64,000 bases of DNA, taken from assembly GCF_025264685.1 (NCBI RefSeq), contig NZ_CP073721.1, positions 1-64,000 of the forward strand, written 5' to 3'. Of this stretch, positions 13,921 to 22,172 are shown piece after piece. Source of the DNA: Dactylosporangium roseum (GTDB taxonomy: Bacteria; Actinomycetota; Actinomycetes; Mycobacteriales; Micromonosporaceae). Every line of letters begins with the position of its first letter. Within the stretch, counting starts at the first letter, position 1. A program made the position numbers and the translations under genes. The notes under the pieces are model-generated. The model ran no database searches and was not told the origin of the DNA. It worked only from the letters and a program-made list of their open reading frames with translations.

Positions 13921-14757
13921 ATGACAGACACACAGGCGAAGTCGGGAACCGTCTCGGCAGCAGCCGACGAGGCCGAGCCGGCCGGAGAGGCTGCCATGAC
14001 GGGATCTGACTCGGGGGCGCCTGCCGCCAGCGGTGACGCAGGCGCGATCAACGGGAGCGGCGAGACCACCTCGGGTGGCACGCCGAAGTTCACACGAGCA
14101 CCAGGCATGGCACCGCCGCCCGACTCGCTGACGGTGCCGATCCAGTCGCCGGCGTCGGCCGTGGGTTCGTCCACGGCTCCGCCGATGTCGATCCCGACCG
14201 GTGCGAAGCCGACGAGCGGCTCGGCGACAGGCACCGCGAGCGTCTCGGCGATCGCTCGGGCGGCGGTGCGCACACCGGCCGCGGCCACCCAGGCGATCAA
14301 CGCGCCGGCCGCTCCGGTCACCGGCTCGGCCCGCGTCACCGAGGCCGTGCGCGCGGCCCGTAAGACGGTCAGTTCGGCCGTCGGTCGCGGCCCGCGCCGG
14401 GCCCGGCTGCACCTGAAGCGGATCGATCCGTGGTCTGTGATGAAGTTCGCGTTCGCGGTGTCGTTCGTGCTCTTTGTGGTCGTCATCGTGGCGACCTCGG
14501 TGCTGTACCTCGCACTCGACGCGATGGACGTCTTCAACAGCGTCAACAAGATGCTGGCCGACATCGTCAGCTCCACCGGTGGTGAGGCGAACAACAGCTT
14601 CCGCATCACCGCCAAGGGCGTCATCGGCGGCGCCGCGCTCCTGGGCGTGGTCAACGTCGTGCTCTTCACCGCCCTCGCGACCCTCGGCTCGTTCATCTAC
14701 AACGTGTGCGCTGACCTGGTCGGCGGCATCGAGCTGACCCTCGCCGAGAAGGACTGA
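13921..14757 (+). CDS. DUF3566 membrane protein
   Basis: This 278-residue protein has a DUF3566 domain, the same family as the mycobacterial gene just downstream of gyrA. The first 160 residues are low-complexity Ala/Pro/Ser/Thr and probably cytoplasmic. Two transmembrane segments follow, near residues 178-202 (MKFAFAVSFVLFVVV) and 240-265 (GAALLGVVNVVLFTALATL). It ends ELTLAEKD. I used the ATG at 13921; the TTG immediately before it is also possible. The function is unknown. The three-base gap to gyrA suggests co-transcription. Confidence 0.9.
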   Translation: MTDTQAKSGTVSAAADEAEPAGEAAMTGSDSGAPAASGDAGAINGSGETTSGGTPKFTRAPGMAPPPDSLTVPIQSPASAVGSSTAPPMSIPTGAKPTSGSATGTASVSAIARAAVRTPAAATQAINAPAAPVTGSARVTEAVRAARKTVSSAVGRGPRRARLHLKRIDPWSVMKFAFAVSFVLFVVVIVATSVLYLALDAMDVFNSVNKMLADIVSSTGGEANNSFRITAKGVIGGAALLGVVNVVLFTALATLGSFIYNVCADLVGGIELTLAEKD

Positions 14758-14876
14758 CGAGACGGCTGCCCCGGCGCGTTTCCGACGCGCCGGGGTAACC
14801 GGTTTGGGGCTGGCGGCACGGGTACGGTAACCTTGCTCGGTCGCAACGGGATGACGTGAAACGTCACCGTTGCAGC

Positions 14877-14950
14877 GGGGCTATAGCTCAGTCGGTTAGA
14901 GCGCAGAGCTGATAACTCTGAGGTCGCTGGTTCGATTCCAGCTAGCCCCA
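14877..14950 (+). tRNA. tRNA-Ile (GAT)
   Basis: This is a 74-nt cloverleaf. The acceptor pairs GGGGCTA with TAGCCCC. The D-arm contains AGCTCAGTCGG, the anticodon loop is CTGATAA with GAT, and the T-arm contains GGTTCGATTCC. The CCA end is not encoded (CAT follows the discriminator A), so it must be added after transcription. It lies in the usual place downstream of gyrA. Confidence 0.98.
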
Positions 14951-14951
14951 C

Positions 14952-15080
14952 ATGTGGAAAAAGGTGCTGCTGGTGGTCGCCGTCGTCGGAGCCGCCGCCT
15001 ACGTCGCCAAGCGCGTCCGCTCCGCGAGCGAGGAGCGTGCCCTCTGGCACGAGGCGACCACCGCACCCGACCTGCGCTAG
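14952..15080 (+). CDS. DLW-39 family small protein
   Basis: This 42-residue protein begins one base after tRNA-Ile. It has an N-terminal basic MWKK, one hydrophobic segment (VLLVVAVVGAAAYVA) and a polar tail containing EERALWHEATTAP. The tail resembles the D-L-W-x-E-A-T signature of the DLW-39 family of tiny actinobacterial proteins encoded next to these tRNA genes, here with Ala in place of the Asp. It is probably a single-pass membrane peptide of unknown role. No ribosome-binding site is visible, since its upstream sequence is the tRNA 3' end. Confidence 0.7.
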   Translation: MWKKVLLVVAVVGAAAYVAKRVRSASEERALWHEATTAPDLR

Positions 15081-15084
15081 TCCT

Positions 15085-15109
15085 CCGCACCGGTCCTGGA
15101 CCGGTGCGG
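15085..15109 (+). terminator. Strong hairpin between the small protein gene and tRNA-Ala
   Basis: CCGCACCGGTCC and GGACCGGTGCGG form a near-perfect 12-bp stem around a single T (in practice a 10-bp stem with a short loop). There is no T-run after it, so it could be a terminator of the U-less type common in actinomycetes or a processing signal. Confidence 0.6.
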
Positions 15110-15129
15110 GTGCGCCAACCCCGGCGTGC

Positions 15130-15205
15130 GGGGGCGTAGCTCAACTGGCAGAGCACCGCCTTTGCAAGGCGGGGGTTAGGGGTTCGAGTCCCCTCGCTTC
15201 CACCA
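15130..15205 (+). tRNA. tRNA-Ala (TGC)
   Basis: This is a 76-nt tRNA including an encoded CCA. The acceptor pairs GGGGGCG with CGCTTCC (two G-T pairs). The anticodon loop is TTTGCAA with TGC, and the T-arm contains GGGTTCGAGTCCCC. The 3' end is adjacent to an integrase remnant, so it is the likely historic attachment site of a mobile element. Confidence 0.98.
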
Positions 15206-15272
15206 TTCATGGTGTCTAGCCTGCGGTTTCGGTCCGCCATGATCGCCCGGACCAAATCGGGACCAAATCCCG

Positions 15273-16154
15273 TCATAGCCGGGCTACCGCGCCCGGTAGC
15301 GCTGCCCCGATCACGCCGCACTGCCGAACCCCCTTCGGCCACCGGTGCACGTACGCCTCCAGCGTCATCGTGAACATCTTGTGCCGCAGCACCCGCTGTA
15401 CCTCCTGCGGCTCCACATGCTGCGAGATGAGCGTCGTAGCGAAGAAGTGCCGCCGAGTGTGGAACCCGGCGTGCTCGACGTCCGGCCAGCCAGCCGCCGC
15501 CCGCCACTTGGCCCGCACTCCCGCGACCAGATTCTGTCGGTTATTGGATTCCCGTGGCGCGTGGCGAAACAGCAGCCGCACCGTCCGATGCCGAGGCTCA
15601 CCCGACGTGATGTCGAGCATCTCCAGCTCCACCGGCGGGAACGCCGCGGTGTGCGCCCGCATCTTCTCCGCGACGACCGCGTCCAGGTCGACCGTCCCCG
15701 ACGAGCCCGACTTCGCCCCGCTCAGATAGAAGCCGCCGTGCGTCCGAGGCGAGTACCGCAGTTGCTGAACAACGTGGAGCTCCTCCTCCGCGAGGTCGAA
15801 GCACCGCTCGTCCTCCTCGACGCCGATCGCCTCCGACGGCCGCACCGCTGCCTCCCAGCTTGGCGGGATGACGTCGAGCAGCCGCAGGACCTGATCCTCG
15901 GCCGGAATCCACTTCGGTGCCCGAGACACACCGTTCAGCACCTTAGACAGGCGCACGCCGGCGCAGGGGTTGTTCGGCATGACCCTGTCGGCGACCGCCG
16001 CCGCGCAGATGGCGTCGAGCAGCTCGAAGTACAGCTTGATCGACGACTTCGCCTTGCCCTCCCCTAGTTGCCGAGCGAGCCACTCCAGCGCCTCGGTCAC
16101 GTGCCGGAGAGTCGACCTGCGTCTCGGGCGCCAGCCGAGCTCGTGCCTGCACAT
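15273..16154 (-). pseudogene. Tyrosine recombinase (phage/ICE integrase) remnant
   Basis: The C-terminal half is recognisable: FHTRRHFFATTLISQ holds the H-x-x-R catalytic box, and RVLRHKMFTMTLEAYVH holds the second His and the tyrosine. The first catalytic arginine region reads EAAVRPSEAIGV, where homologues have several more residues before RPSEA, which suggests an in-frame deletion. Only 293 residues are open, against about 380-420 in the family, and the arm-binding N-terminus is missing. It points at tRNA-Ala, whose 3' end is 68 bp away, as in tRNA-integrated actinomycete elements. I consider it inactive, but the preserved R-H-R-H-Y part leaves some doubt. Confidence 0.75.
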
Positions 16155-16202
16155 CGAAAGCTTCAGCGTCCTACTTCTTCGCGAAGACCTTCGCCTCGGC
16201 AG

Positions 16203-16538
16203 CTAGCCGGGAGTGGTCAGATGATAAATCTTCTGCCGCAGCAAGTCGGAATCCAAGGAACAGCCCTTGAATGCTTGCTTGCCTCCCGGGGTGTCGGCTA
16301 CTCCAACTACGATTGTTCCACCAGCCGAGTTGGCGAAGCAGACTGCCGCCTCGGCCAAGTCGGTCCAAGCGTCCTTGACGTTGGGCTTCGCTTCCTTGAA
16401 GTCCAGCACGCTGGTCTCGCGCTTCCGGGCTGCGGTTCCAGCAAGGATCGCTTGAAGATCTTGGATCAAGGCTGGCGGCACCTTTGAGGCCCCTTTGGGA
16501 GAAGTGACACAAGGAGTGTTGCCCCAAAGTCTCCTCAA
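16203..16538 (-). pseudogene. Truncated AlbA_2 (Schlafen-type) domain protein
   Basis: The 111 residues contain an AlbA_2-like core: TSVLDFKEAKP, then DLAEAAVCFANSAGGTIVVGVADTPGG split across residues 60-87. Full proteins of this type run 400-600 residues with a C-terminal ATPase-like domain. Here translation stops right after LTTPG. The stop lies 48 bp from the integrase remnant's frame start, so a deletion probably joined the two. Family members often occur on mobile elements and some act in defence or transcription control; nothing can be said about this fragment's function. Confidence 0.6.
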
Positions 16539-17063
16539 AGGGTCGCCGGTTGCGCGCGCAGCAGTCCGGTTGCGCGCGCAGCAGTAGGGTTCCCGGCTCG
16601 CTCGATGCGATCGGCGGGTGCCGGTCGGCTTCGATAGCTGCGCCGAGCTCCGCGGTCACTCCGGCGCCGGTAGCCATCGCCAAGAGTGAGGGCAGGCGCA
16701 GGACCACATCGGACTCGCCAAAGATCCCGATCATTCCAGGGAGGGCGGCAGCATCCGGTACGACACCTTGGCCGAACCCTCGGTCGGCGTGATCCGGCGC
16801 AGGCTGATGCGCCCGCCGACCCGGCCCTCGTGGACCACGGCCCGGCCGGTGCCGGTCTCGGCCCGCCACGTGCCGATCGGCCGGCGGTCCGCGTGGGCGG
16901 CCACGCCGGCGGTGATCACCAAAGGATTCCAAAAGGAAACTCGCAGGGTTTCCGACTGAATGTGATCAAGGAAATGCGGAGTGTGCACGCACCACTCAAA
17001 TCCGGCGGACGAATGGCCGAACGCGTGACCCGCAACTGGCTTATCTAGGGAATATTGGTAGCC
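16539..17063. other. Decayed stretch with gene fragments
   Basis: No intact gene is seen. On the minus strand, 16633-16743 translates to a segment containing FGESDVVLRLPSLLAMA, which looks like a piece of a PMT/ArnT-type glycosyltransferase. The frame 16734 to about 16930 gives GRVGGRISLRRITPTEG, which I cannot assign. A 17-bp tandem duplication (GGTTGCGCGCGCAGCAG-like) lies near 16549-16586. The stretch fits a deletion scar between the mobile remnants and the next functional gene. Confidence 0.45.
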
Positions 17064-18770
17064 GTGAGAGGACGGCACCGGGCAGCGGACCTGAGAAGCA
17101 ACGGGTTCGTCGCCCTCGCAGCCGGCATGATCCTGCCCCTCGTCGCGATCGGTGCCGTCTACGGCGGATATCGAGCGATGTCGACGTCGGGCTGCTCGGG
17201 AACGGTGCGACTGTCGGTCGCGACGAGCCCGGAGATCGCACCGGCCATCAAGGACGCCGCGGCCCGCTGGCTGAAGACGGAGCCGCGGGTCGACAACGAA
17301 TGCGTGGCGGTCGACGTGACGCCGGTCGCGTCGGCGGAGGTTGCCGCCGCGATCGCCGGTGAGCACGGCGTCGACATCCCCAGCCTCGGCCAGGCCGACG
17401 GCAAGACCCAGGTCCCGCAGGTCTGGATCCCCGACTCCTCGATGTGGTTGCAGCGCATGCGTGCCGCCCGCGAGGATCTCGTGCCACAGGCCACGCCGTC
17501 GCTGGCCCGCAGTCCCATCGTCCTCGCCGTGCCCGAGCCGACCGCCAAGTCGCTCGGCTGGCTGGAGAACAAGCTGAGCTGGAAGCAGGTGCTCCAGCAG
17601 ATCGTCGGGGACACCCGCATCACACCCGGCATCGTGGATCCCAACCGCGACGCGGTCGGCGTGTCGACGCTCGTGGCGATGGCCTCGGTGCGTGACCAGT
17701 TCGGTCCGGAGGGTGACTCGCTGACGGTCGGCGCGGTGAAGTCGCTGATGGCCGGCAAGTCGGAGCAGTCGTCCGGGTTGATCGCCAGGTTCCCGCGTGA
17801 CGCCGACCCGAGGACGTTGTCGACCGCGGTGACCCTGGCCCCGCTGTCGGAGCAGGCGCTGCACGCCTACAACGCCGGTGGTCCGGCGGTACCGCTGATC
17901 GCCGTCTACCCGGATCCGGCGCCGATCGCGCTCGACTTCCCGTTCACGGCGATGCCGCGACTGTCGCCGAACCGCGCCGCCGCGGCGGAGCAGCTCCGGT
18001 CGGTCCTGACCGGGTCCGAGTTCCGCAACCTGCTGGCGGCGCACCATCTCCGCGCCAACGACGGCTCTGTCGGCGCGGGCATGACCCTCGGGCCGAGCGC
18101 CGCGAGCGGCGGAGGGGTCACCCCGGTCCCGGACCCGGCGGTGATCAACAAGGCGTTGCAGATGTGGGTGGAGATCACCCAGCCGTCGCGGATGCTCGCG
18201 GTGGTCGACACGTCGTCGGCGATGAAGGCTTCCGTGCCGTCGGCCGGCGGGCTGACAAAAGGACAGGTCGCGGTCCAGGCCGCCCAGGGCGGTCTGGACC
18301 TGTTCCCCGACTCGTGGTCCGTCGGGCTGTGGTCGTTCTCCGCGGGCCATCACGAGTTGGTCCCGATCGGTCCGCTGAGCACCCAACGCGACCAGTTGCG
18401 CGGCGCGATCGCCGGCCTCAAGCCGGACACCAAGGCCGGCAGCGGGTTGTACGACACGATCTTCGCCGCCTACGAGACGGTCCAACAGGGCTGGGATCCC
18501 GGCCGGGGCAACTCCGTCGTCGTCATCACGGGCGGGCGGAACAACAACCCCGGCGGCATCTCGCTCGACTCGCTGGTCAGCTCGCTGCAGAAGGTGGAGA
18601 AGCCGAACCAGCCGGTGCAGATCATCATCATCGGCGTCGGCTCCGAGGTGAACCAGGCGGAACTGCAGAAGATCGTCGACGCGACCGGCGGCGCGGTCTT
18701 CATCGCACCCGACCCCTCCAAGATCGGTGAGATCTTCATGCGGGCGCTCGCCCTGGATGACGGGCGATAG
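17064..18770 (+). CDS. Extracytoplasmic substrate-binding and VWA domain protein
   Basis: The 568-residue protein has an N-terminal membrane anchor or signal segment (GFVALAAGMILPLVAIGAVYGGY, near 15-37). A periplasmic-binding-like domain follows (RLSVATSPEIAPAIKDAAARW onward, with FPFTAMPRLSP). The C-terminal von Willebrand A domain starts near 375 (RMLAVVDTSSAMKAS) with a modified metal site, DTSSA for D-x-S-x-S. It ends in IIIGVGSEVNQAELQKIVDATGG. The role is unknown; VWA domains bind metal-dependent partners. I took the GTG at 17064; a TTG at 17055 is also in frame. Confidence 0.85.
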   Translation: MRGRHRAADLRSNGFVALAAGMILPLVAIGAVYGGYRAMSTSGCSGTVRLSVATSPEIAPAIKDAAARWLKTEPRVDNECVAVDVTPVASAEVAAAIAGEHGVDIPSLGQADGKTQVPQVWIPDSSMWLQRMRAAREDLVPQATPSLARSPIVLAVPEPTAKSLGWLENKLSWKQVLQQIVGDTRITPGIVDPNRDAVGVSTLVAMASVRDQFGPEGDSLTVGAVKSLMAGKSEQSSGLIARFPRDADPRTLSTAVTLAPLSEQALHAYNAGGPAVPLIAVYPDPAPIALDFPFTAMPRLSPNRAAAAEQLRSVLTGSEFRNLLAAHHLRANDGSVGAGMTLGPSAASGGGVTPVPDPAVINKALQMWVEITQPSRMLAVVDTSSAMKASVPSAGGLTKGQVAVQAAQGGLDLFPDSWSVGLWSFSAGHHELVPIGPLSTQRDQLRGAIAGLKPDTKAGSGLYDTIFAAYETVQQGWDPGRGNSVVVITGGRNNNPGGISLDSLVSSLQKVEKPNQPVQIIIIGVGSEVNQAELQKIVDATGGAVFIAPDPSKIGEIFMRALALDDGR

Positions 18771-18779
18771 AACTGCGGC

Positions 18780-19313
18780 ATGAGCAAACTCGAGGCCGTT
18801 GCCGCGCTGTCCGCGCCCGAACTTCTCGCACCACCCGTCCTCGCCGCGCTGCGGCAGTGGAATGCCGCCGACCAGGTCCTGGTCGCGCCGATCGACGCGG
18901 CACTTGCGGACACGGCCGAGTTCTGTGCGGCCTACGACGTCGGTCTGGAGGAGTCGGCCAACTGCGTCGTGATCTCGGGCAAGCGCGAGGGTGAGGTCCG
19001 CTACGCGGCCTGCGTGCTCCTCGCGACCACGCGTGCTGACGTGAACGGCGTCGGCCGCAAGCGGCTCGACGTGCGCAAGGCGAGCTTCGCGCCGATGGAG
19101 TCGGCGGTCAGTGAGACCGGCATGGAGTACGGCGGGATCACGCCGATCGGCCTGCCCGGCGGCTGGCCGGTGCTCGTCGACTCGCGGGTGCTCGAGGTGC
19201 CGGAGGCGGTCGTCGGCAGCGGGCTGCGCCGCTCGAAGATCGTGCTGCCGGGTACCCTGCTGGCGGAACTGCCGGGTGCGTCAGTGATCGAGGGCCTCGG
19301 CCGCGTGCTCTGA
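18780..19313 (+). CDS. YbaK/EbsC-type aminoacyl-tRNA deacylase domain protein
   Basis: Family members hydrolyse mischarged tRNAs such as Cys- or Ala-tRNA(Pro). The 177-residue product has the YbaK core: NCVVISGKREGEVRYAACVL, the KRLDVRKASFAP lysine block and MEYGGITPIGLP, a hallmark of the fold. The ATG lies ten bases after the stop of the preceding gene. The last 33 bp overlap the end of the convergent sufE-like gene. The substrate cannot be read from sequence. Confidence 0.88.
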   Translation: MSKLEAVAALSAPELLAPPVLAALRQWNAADQVLVAPIDAALADTAEFCAAYDVGLEESANCVVISGKREGEVRYAACVLLATTRADVNGVGRKRLDVRKASFAPMESAVSETGMEYGGITPIGLPGGWPVLVDSRVLEVPEAVVGSGLRRSKIVLPGTLLAELPGASVIEGLGRVL

Positions 19314-19715
19314 CACCTGGCGCTTGAGCCGGGTGAGCACGGCGGTGCCGCCCCGAACGCGTAGCGGGCTGATCACCGCGGCGAGCCCCATCCGTTGGTA
19401 GATGTCGGCGGGCACGGCGAGCACCTCGTCGACCGTGGCCCCTTCGAGCCCTTCGCTGAGGATGCCGGCGAACGCCCGGGTCGTCGGTGCCTCGGGCGGA
19501 CAGTCGAAGAACAGGTCGACGGTGCCCTGCGGGGTCACGTCCGCCTTGAGGAAGAAGGGCGTCTGGCACTCCGGCACCTGCTCCATCCCGGTGTGCGCCG
19601 CGAGCTCGGGCGGCAGCGGCCGGACCGCGTCGGCATACTCGAGCAGCATCTCCAGCACCACGTCACGGGGTGCTGAGGCGAACTCGTCGATGATCGCGGT
19701 GAGCTTGTCCGGCAT
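19281..19715 (-). CDS. SufE family Fe-S metabolism protein
   Basis: SufE accepts sulfur from a cysteine desulfurase and stimulates Fe-S cluster assembly. The 144-residue product starts MPDKLTAIIDEFASAP and contains the conserved blocks PPELAAHTGMEQVPECQTP, with the persulfide-carrying Cys in ECQTP, and FDCPPEAPTTRAFAGIL. An in-frame start 18 codons upstream is less likely because it lacks family similarity. In Actinobacteria this gene is often beside a rhodanese sulfurtransferase; here that gene is 1.5 kb away. Confidence 0.9.
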   Translation of the reverse strand: MPDKLTAIIDEFASAPRDVVLEMLLEYADAVRPLPPELAAHTGMEQVPECQTPFFLKADVTPQGTVDLFFDCPPEAPTTRAFAGILSEGLEGATVDEVLAVPADIYQRMGLAAVISPLRVRGGTAVLTRLKRQVSEHAAEALDH

Positions 19716-19756
19716 GTCCACGGATCCAACGCTATCGCGCCGGCCCCAAAGACGCC

Positions 19757-19832
19757 GTTGATCATGCACTTGTGGTGCCTGACAAACCGGGGCAAACGCG
19801 GAGTGTCAAGGCACCACAAGTGCATGATCAAC
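19757..19832 (+). repeat. 76-bp palindromic element, copy A
   Basis: Arms 19757-19779 and 19810-19832 pair perfectly over 23 bp. The 30-bp centre contains a GACA/TGTC mini-stem. It lies between the CBS-domain gene and the sufE-like gene. Two other copies are at 40478-40553 (inverted) and 57337-57412. Copy A differs from the others at arm position 8, with the matching change on the opposite arm. Confidence 0.92.
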
Positions 19833-19839
19833 GCGGGAG

Positions 19840-20265
19840 TTAGGTGTTGGGGGAGGCTTTGCTGATGCCGCCCAGGACGGATTCGGGGTCGATCTCCTCG
19901 GCCAGGTCGCCGATCGACACGATGCCCACCAGGCCCTGATTGTCGTCGCAGACCAGCACCCGCCGCACGGCCTGGTCGCGCATCAGCAGCGCCGCCGAGT
20001 GGATGGAGTCGTCCGGGTGCACCGTCACCAGGCCCGTCGAAACGATCTCGCCGATCGTCGTCGCGGCCGGGTCGCACCGTTCGGCGACCGCGCGAACCAC
20101 GATGTCACGGTCGGTCACCACCCCGGTGAGTTCAGGGCCGTCCGCCACCACCACGTCGCCGATGTCCTGCTCACGCATGGTTCGAGCGGCCTCCGCCAGG
20201 GTGGTCTCACTTGGCAGGTAGACCACACTGGTGGTCATGACCTCGCGGACCGTCTGCATCGTCAT
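19840..20265 (-). CDS. CBS-domain pair protein
   Basis: This is a 141-residue stand-alone pair of CBS domains: MTTSVVYLPSETTLAEAARTMREQDIGDVVV with VVTDRDIV, then ISTGL-like VSTGLVTVHPDDSIHSAALLMRD with GIVSIGDLA. Such modules bind adenosine nucleotides (ATP, AMP, NAD or SAM) and regulate partners. No other domain is attached. The palindromic repeat copy A lies 7 bp beyond its stop. The ligand is unknown. Confidence 0.92.
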   Translation of the reverse strand: MTMQTVREVMTTSVVYLPSETTLAEAARTMREQDIGDVVVADGPELTGVVTDRDIVVRAVAERCDPAATTIGEIVSTGLVTVHPDDSIHSAALLMRDQAVRRVLVCDDNQGLVGIVSIGDLAEEIDPESVLGGISKASPNT

Positions 20266-20433
20266 GGTTTGAACCTCCCAAGTGGTGGATGAGGTCGTGT
20301 TACCCGGGGTGAAAGGTGCCTAACGATCATGAATTGCGAGTGACTGGTGTGGTGTGCGGCAAAGTCGCTTCCACCGCACCTGGCGCCCTGACAGGATGCG
20401 AACCGGGACAAACACACGGGGAGGTACTCCAGG

Positions 20434-21207
20434 GTGGCGGGGTGGAAGAGTTTCGTAGCGGTCGGTGACAGTTTCACGGAAGGGCTCGACGACCCGCGGC
20501 CGGACGGACAGGGGTACCGCGGCTGGGCCGATCTCGTCGCCGGCACGCTCGCGGCCCGGACCGACGACTTCCGGTATGCGAACCTGGCCGTTCGCGGCCG
20601 GCTGTTCGACAACATCGTCGCCGAGCAGGTGCCCCTCGCCGTCGCGATGAAGCCCGACCTCGTCAGCTTCGCCGGCGGCGGCAACGACGCGCTGCGCCGC
20701 TCGTTCGAGCCCGACGCCCTGGTGGCGCGATTCGACAGGACCATCGAGAAGCTGCGCGGCGCCGGTGCCGACGTGGTGCTGTTCCGCTGGGCGGACCTGA
20801 CCGGCCGCATGCCCGGCGGCAAGATGCTCCGCCCGCGGGTCGACCTGCTCAACACCGCGATCGAGGAGGTCGGCGCGAAGCACCGCGCCCACGTGGTGAG
20901 CCTGTGGGACGACGCGGAGTTCGCCAATCCGCGGCTGTGGAGCATCGACCGGCTGCACCTGTCGCCGGTCGGGCACCGGCGGGTGGCGGCGCACGTGCTC
21001 ACCGAGCTCGGCATCGAGTGCGACCCGGACTGGCTGGCCGCACCGCCGCCGCCAGAAGAGCTGTCGTGGGTGTCACGCAAGGCCGCCGACGCGAAGTGGG
21101 CGACCCAGCACCTCGCGCCCTGGGTGAAACGGCGGCTGACCGGCAAGTCGTCGGGCGACATGGTGACCGCGAAGCGCCCTGAGCTGGCTCCGCTCCGCGA
21201 CGCCTAG
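20434..21207 (+). CDS. SGNH/GDSL-family hydrolase
   Basis: This is an esterase/lipase-like enzyme of 257 residues. The catalytic Ser is in VGDSFTEG near residue 12, the oxyanion Asn in GGGNDALRR near 83-91, and the Asp-His pair in [12 protein letters not shown] near 172-183. There is no signal peptide, so it is probably cytoplasmic. The start is GTG, with GGGGAGG ten bases upstream. The substrate is unknown. Confidence 0.92.
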   Translation: MAGWKSFVAVGDSFTEGLDDPRPDGQGYRGWADLVAGTLAARTDDFRYANLAVRGRLFDNIVAEQVPLAVAMKPDLVSFAGGGNDALRRSFEPDALVARFDRTIEKLRGAGADVVLFRWADLTGRMPGGKMLRPRVDLLNTAIEEVGAKHRAHVVSLWDDAEFANPRLWSIDRLHLSPVGHRRVAAHVLTELGIECDPDWLAAPPPPEELSWVSRKAADAKWATQHLAPWVKRRLTGKSSGDMVTAKRPELAPLRDA

Positions 21208-21227
21208 AGGGCGCTAGGGTCGGAATC

Positions 21228-22118
21228 ATGGCTGTTGCAAATGATCCAGCGCCCGAGCTGAGCGCATACGCGCACCCGGAACGGCTGGTCACCACGGCGT
21301 GGCTCGCCGAGCATCTCGGCGACCCGGGGCTCGTCGTCGTCGAGTCCGACGAGGACGTGCTGCTCTACGGCACCGGACACATCCCCGGTGCGGTGAAGGT
21401 CGACTGGCACACCGAGCTCAACGACCAGACGACCCGCGACTACCTCGACGCCGAGGGCTTCGCCGCGCTCTGCGGCGCCAAGGGCATCGGCCCCGACGAC
21501 ACCGTCGTGTTCTACGGCGACAACTTCAACTGGTGGGCCACCTACGCACTGTGGGTCTTCGCCCTCTTCGGCCACCGCGACCTGCGCATCCTCGACGGCG
21601 GCCGGGCGAAGTGGATCGCCGAGGGGCGGCCGATCACCCGCGAGGTGCCGCAGCGTAAGCCGACCGACTACCCGGCCGTGCCACGCGACGACGAGGCGAT
21701 CAGGGCGTTTCGCGACCAGGTCGCGCAGCACATCAAGGACGGCCGGCCGCTCGTCGACGTGCGCTCCCCGGGTGAATACACGGGCGAACTGCTGCACATG
21801 CCCGACTACCCGCAGGAGGGCGCACTGCGCGGCGGCCACATCCCGGGTGCGGTGAACAAGCCCTGGAAGCAGGCGGCCCGTGACGACGGCTCGTTCAGAC
21901 CGGTCGACGAGCTGCGCAAGATCTACGCCGACGAGCTCGGCCTCGGTGCCGGTGACGACATCATCGCGTACTGCCGCATCGGCGAACGCTCGTCCCACAC
22001 CTGGTTCGTGCTCACCCACCTGCTCGGCTACGAGCGCGTGCGCAACTACGACGGATCGTGGACGGAGTGGGGCAACCTCGTGCGTGCGCCCGTCGTCAAG
22101 GGCGGTAACCCGAAGTAA
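21228..22118 (+). CDS. sseA: Thiosulfate/3-mercaptopyruvate sulfurtransferase (two rhodanese domains)
   Basis: The 296-residue protein has tandem rhodanese domains. The first (residues about 15-140, with [17 protein letters not shown]) is inactive in this family. The second (about 160-290) carries the catalytic Cys in [14 protein letters not shown]. It transfers sulfur from thiosulfate or mercaptopyruvate to a thiophilic acceptor. Together with the nearby sufE-like gene it may take part in sulfur trafficking. It starts 21 bp after the hydrolase gene. Confidence 0.92.
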   Translation: MAVANDPAPELSAYAHPERLVTTAWLAEHLGDPGLVVVESDEDVLLYGTGHIPGAVKVDWHTELNDQTTRDYLDAEGFAALCGAKGIGPDDTVVFYGDNFNWWATYALWVFALFGHRDLRILDGGRAKWIAEGRPITREVPQRKPTDYPAVPRDDEAIRAFRDQVAQHIKDGRPLVDVRSPGEYTGELLHMPDYPQEGALRGGHIPGAVNKPWKQAARDDGSFRPVDELRKIYADELGLGAGDDIIAYCRIGERSSHTWFVLTHLLGYERVRNYDGSWTEWGNLVRAPVVKGGNPK

Positions 22119-22172
22119 GGACGGCGTGGGCGGCGGTCGTGCGCGAGCCGCCGCCCACCGTGTCCATGCTCG

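Noticed and set aside
14950..14953. Missing CCA on tRNA-Ile considered as a sign of a tRNA pseudogene
   Set aside because: Many actinobacterial tRNAs lack an encoded CCA; all stems pair correctly.
16731..18485. 584-residue minus-strand frame across the VWA gene
   Set aside because: It is antisense to a clear substrate-binding/VWA gene. Only its last part, outside that gene, may hold a decayed fragment.
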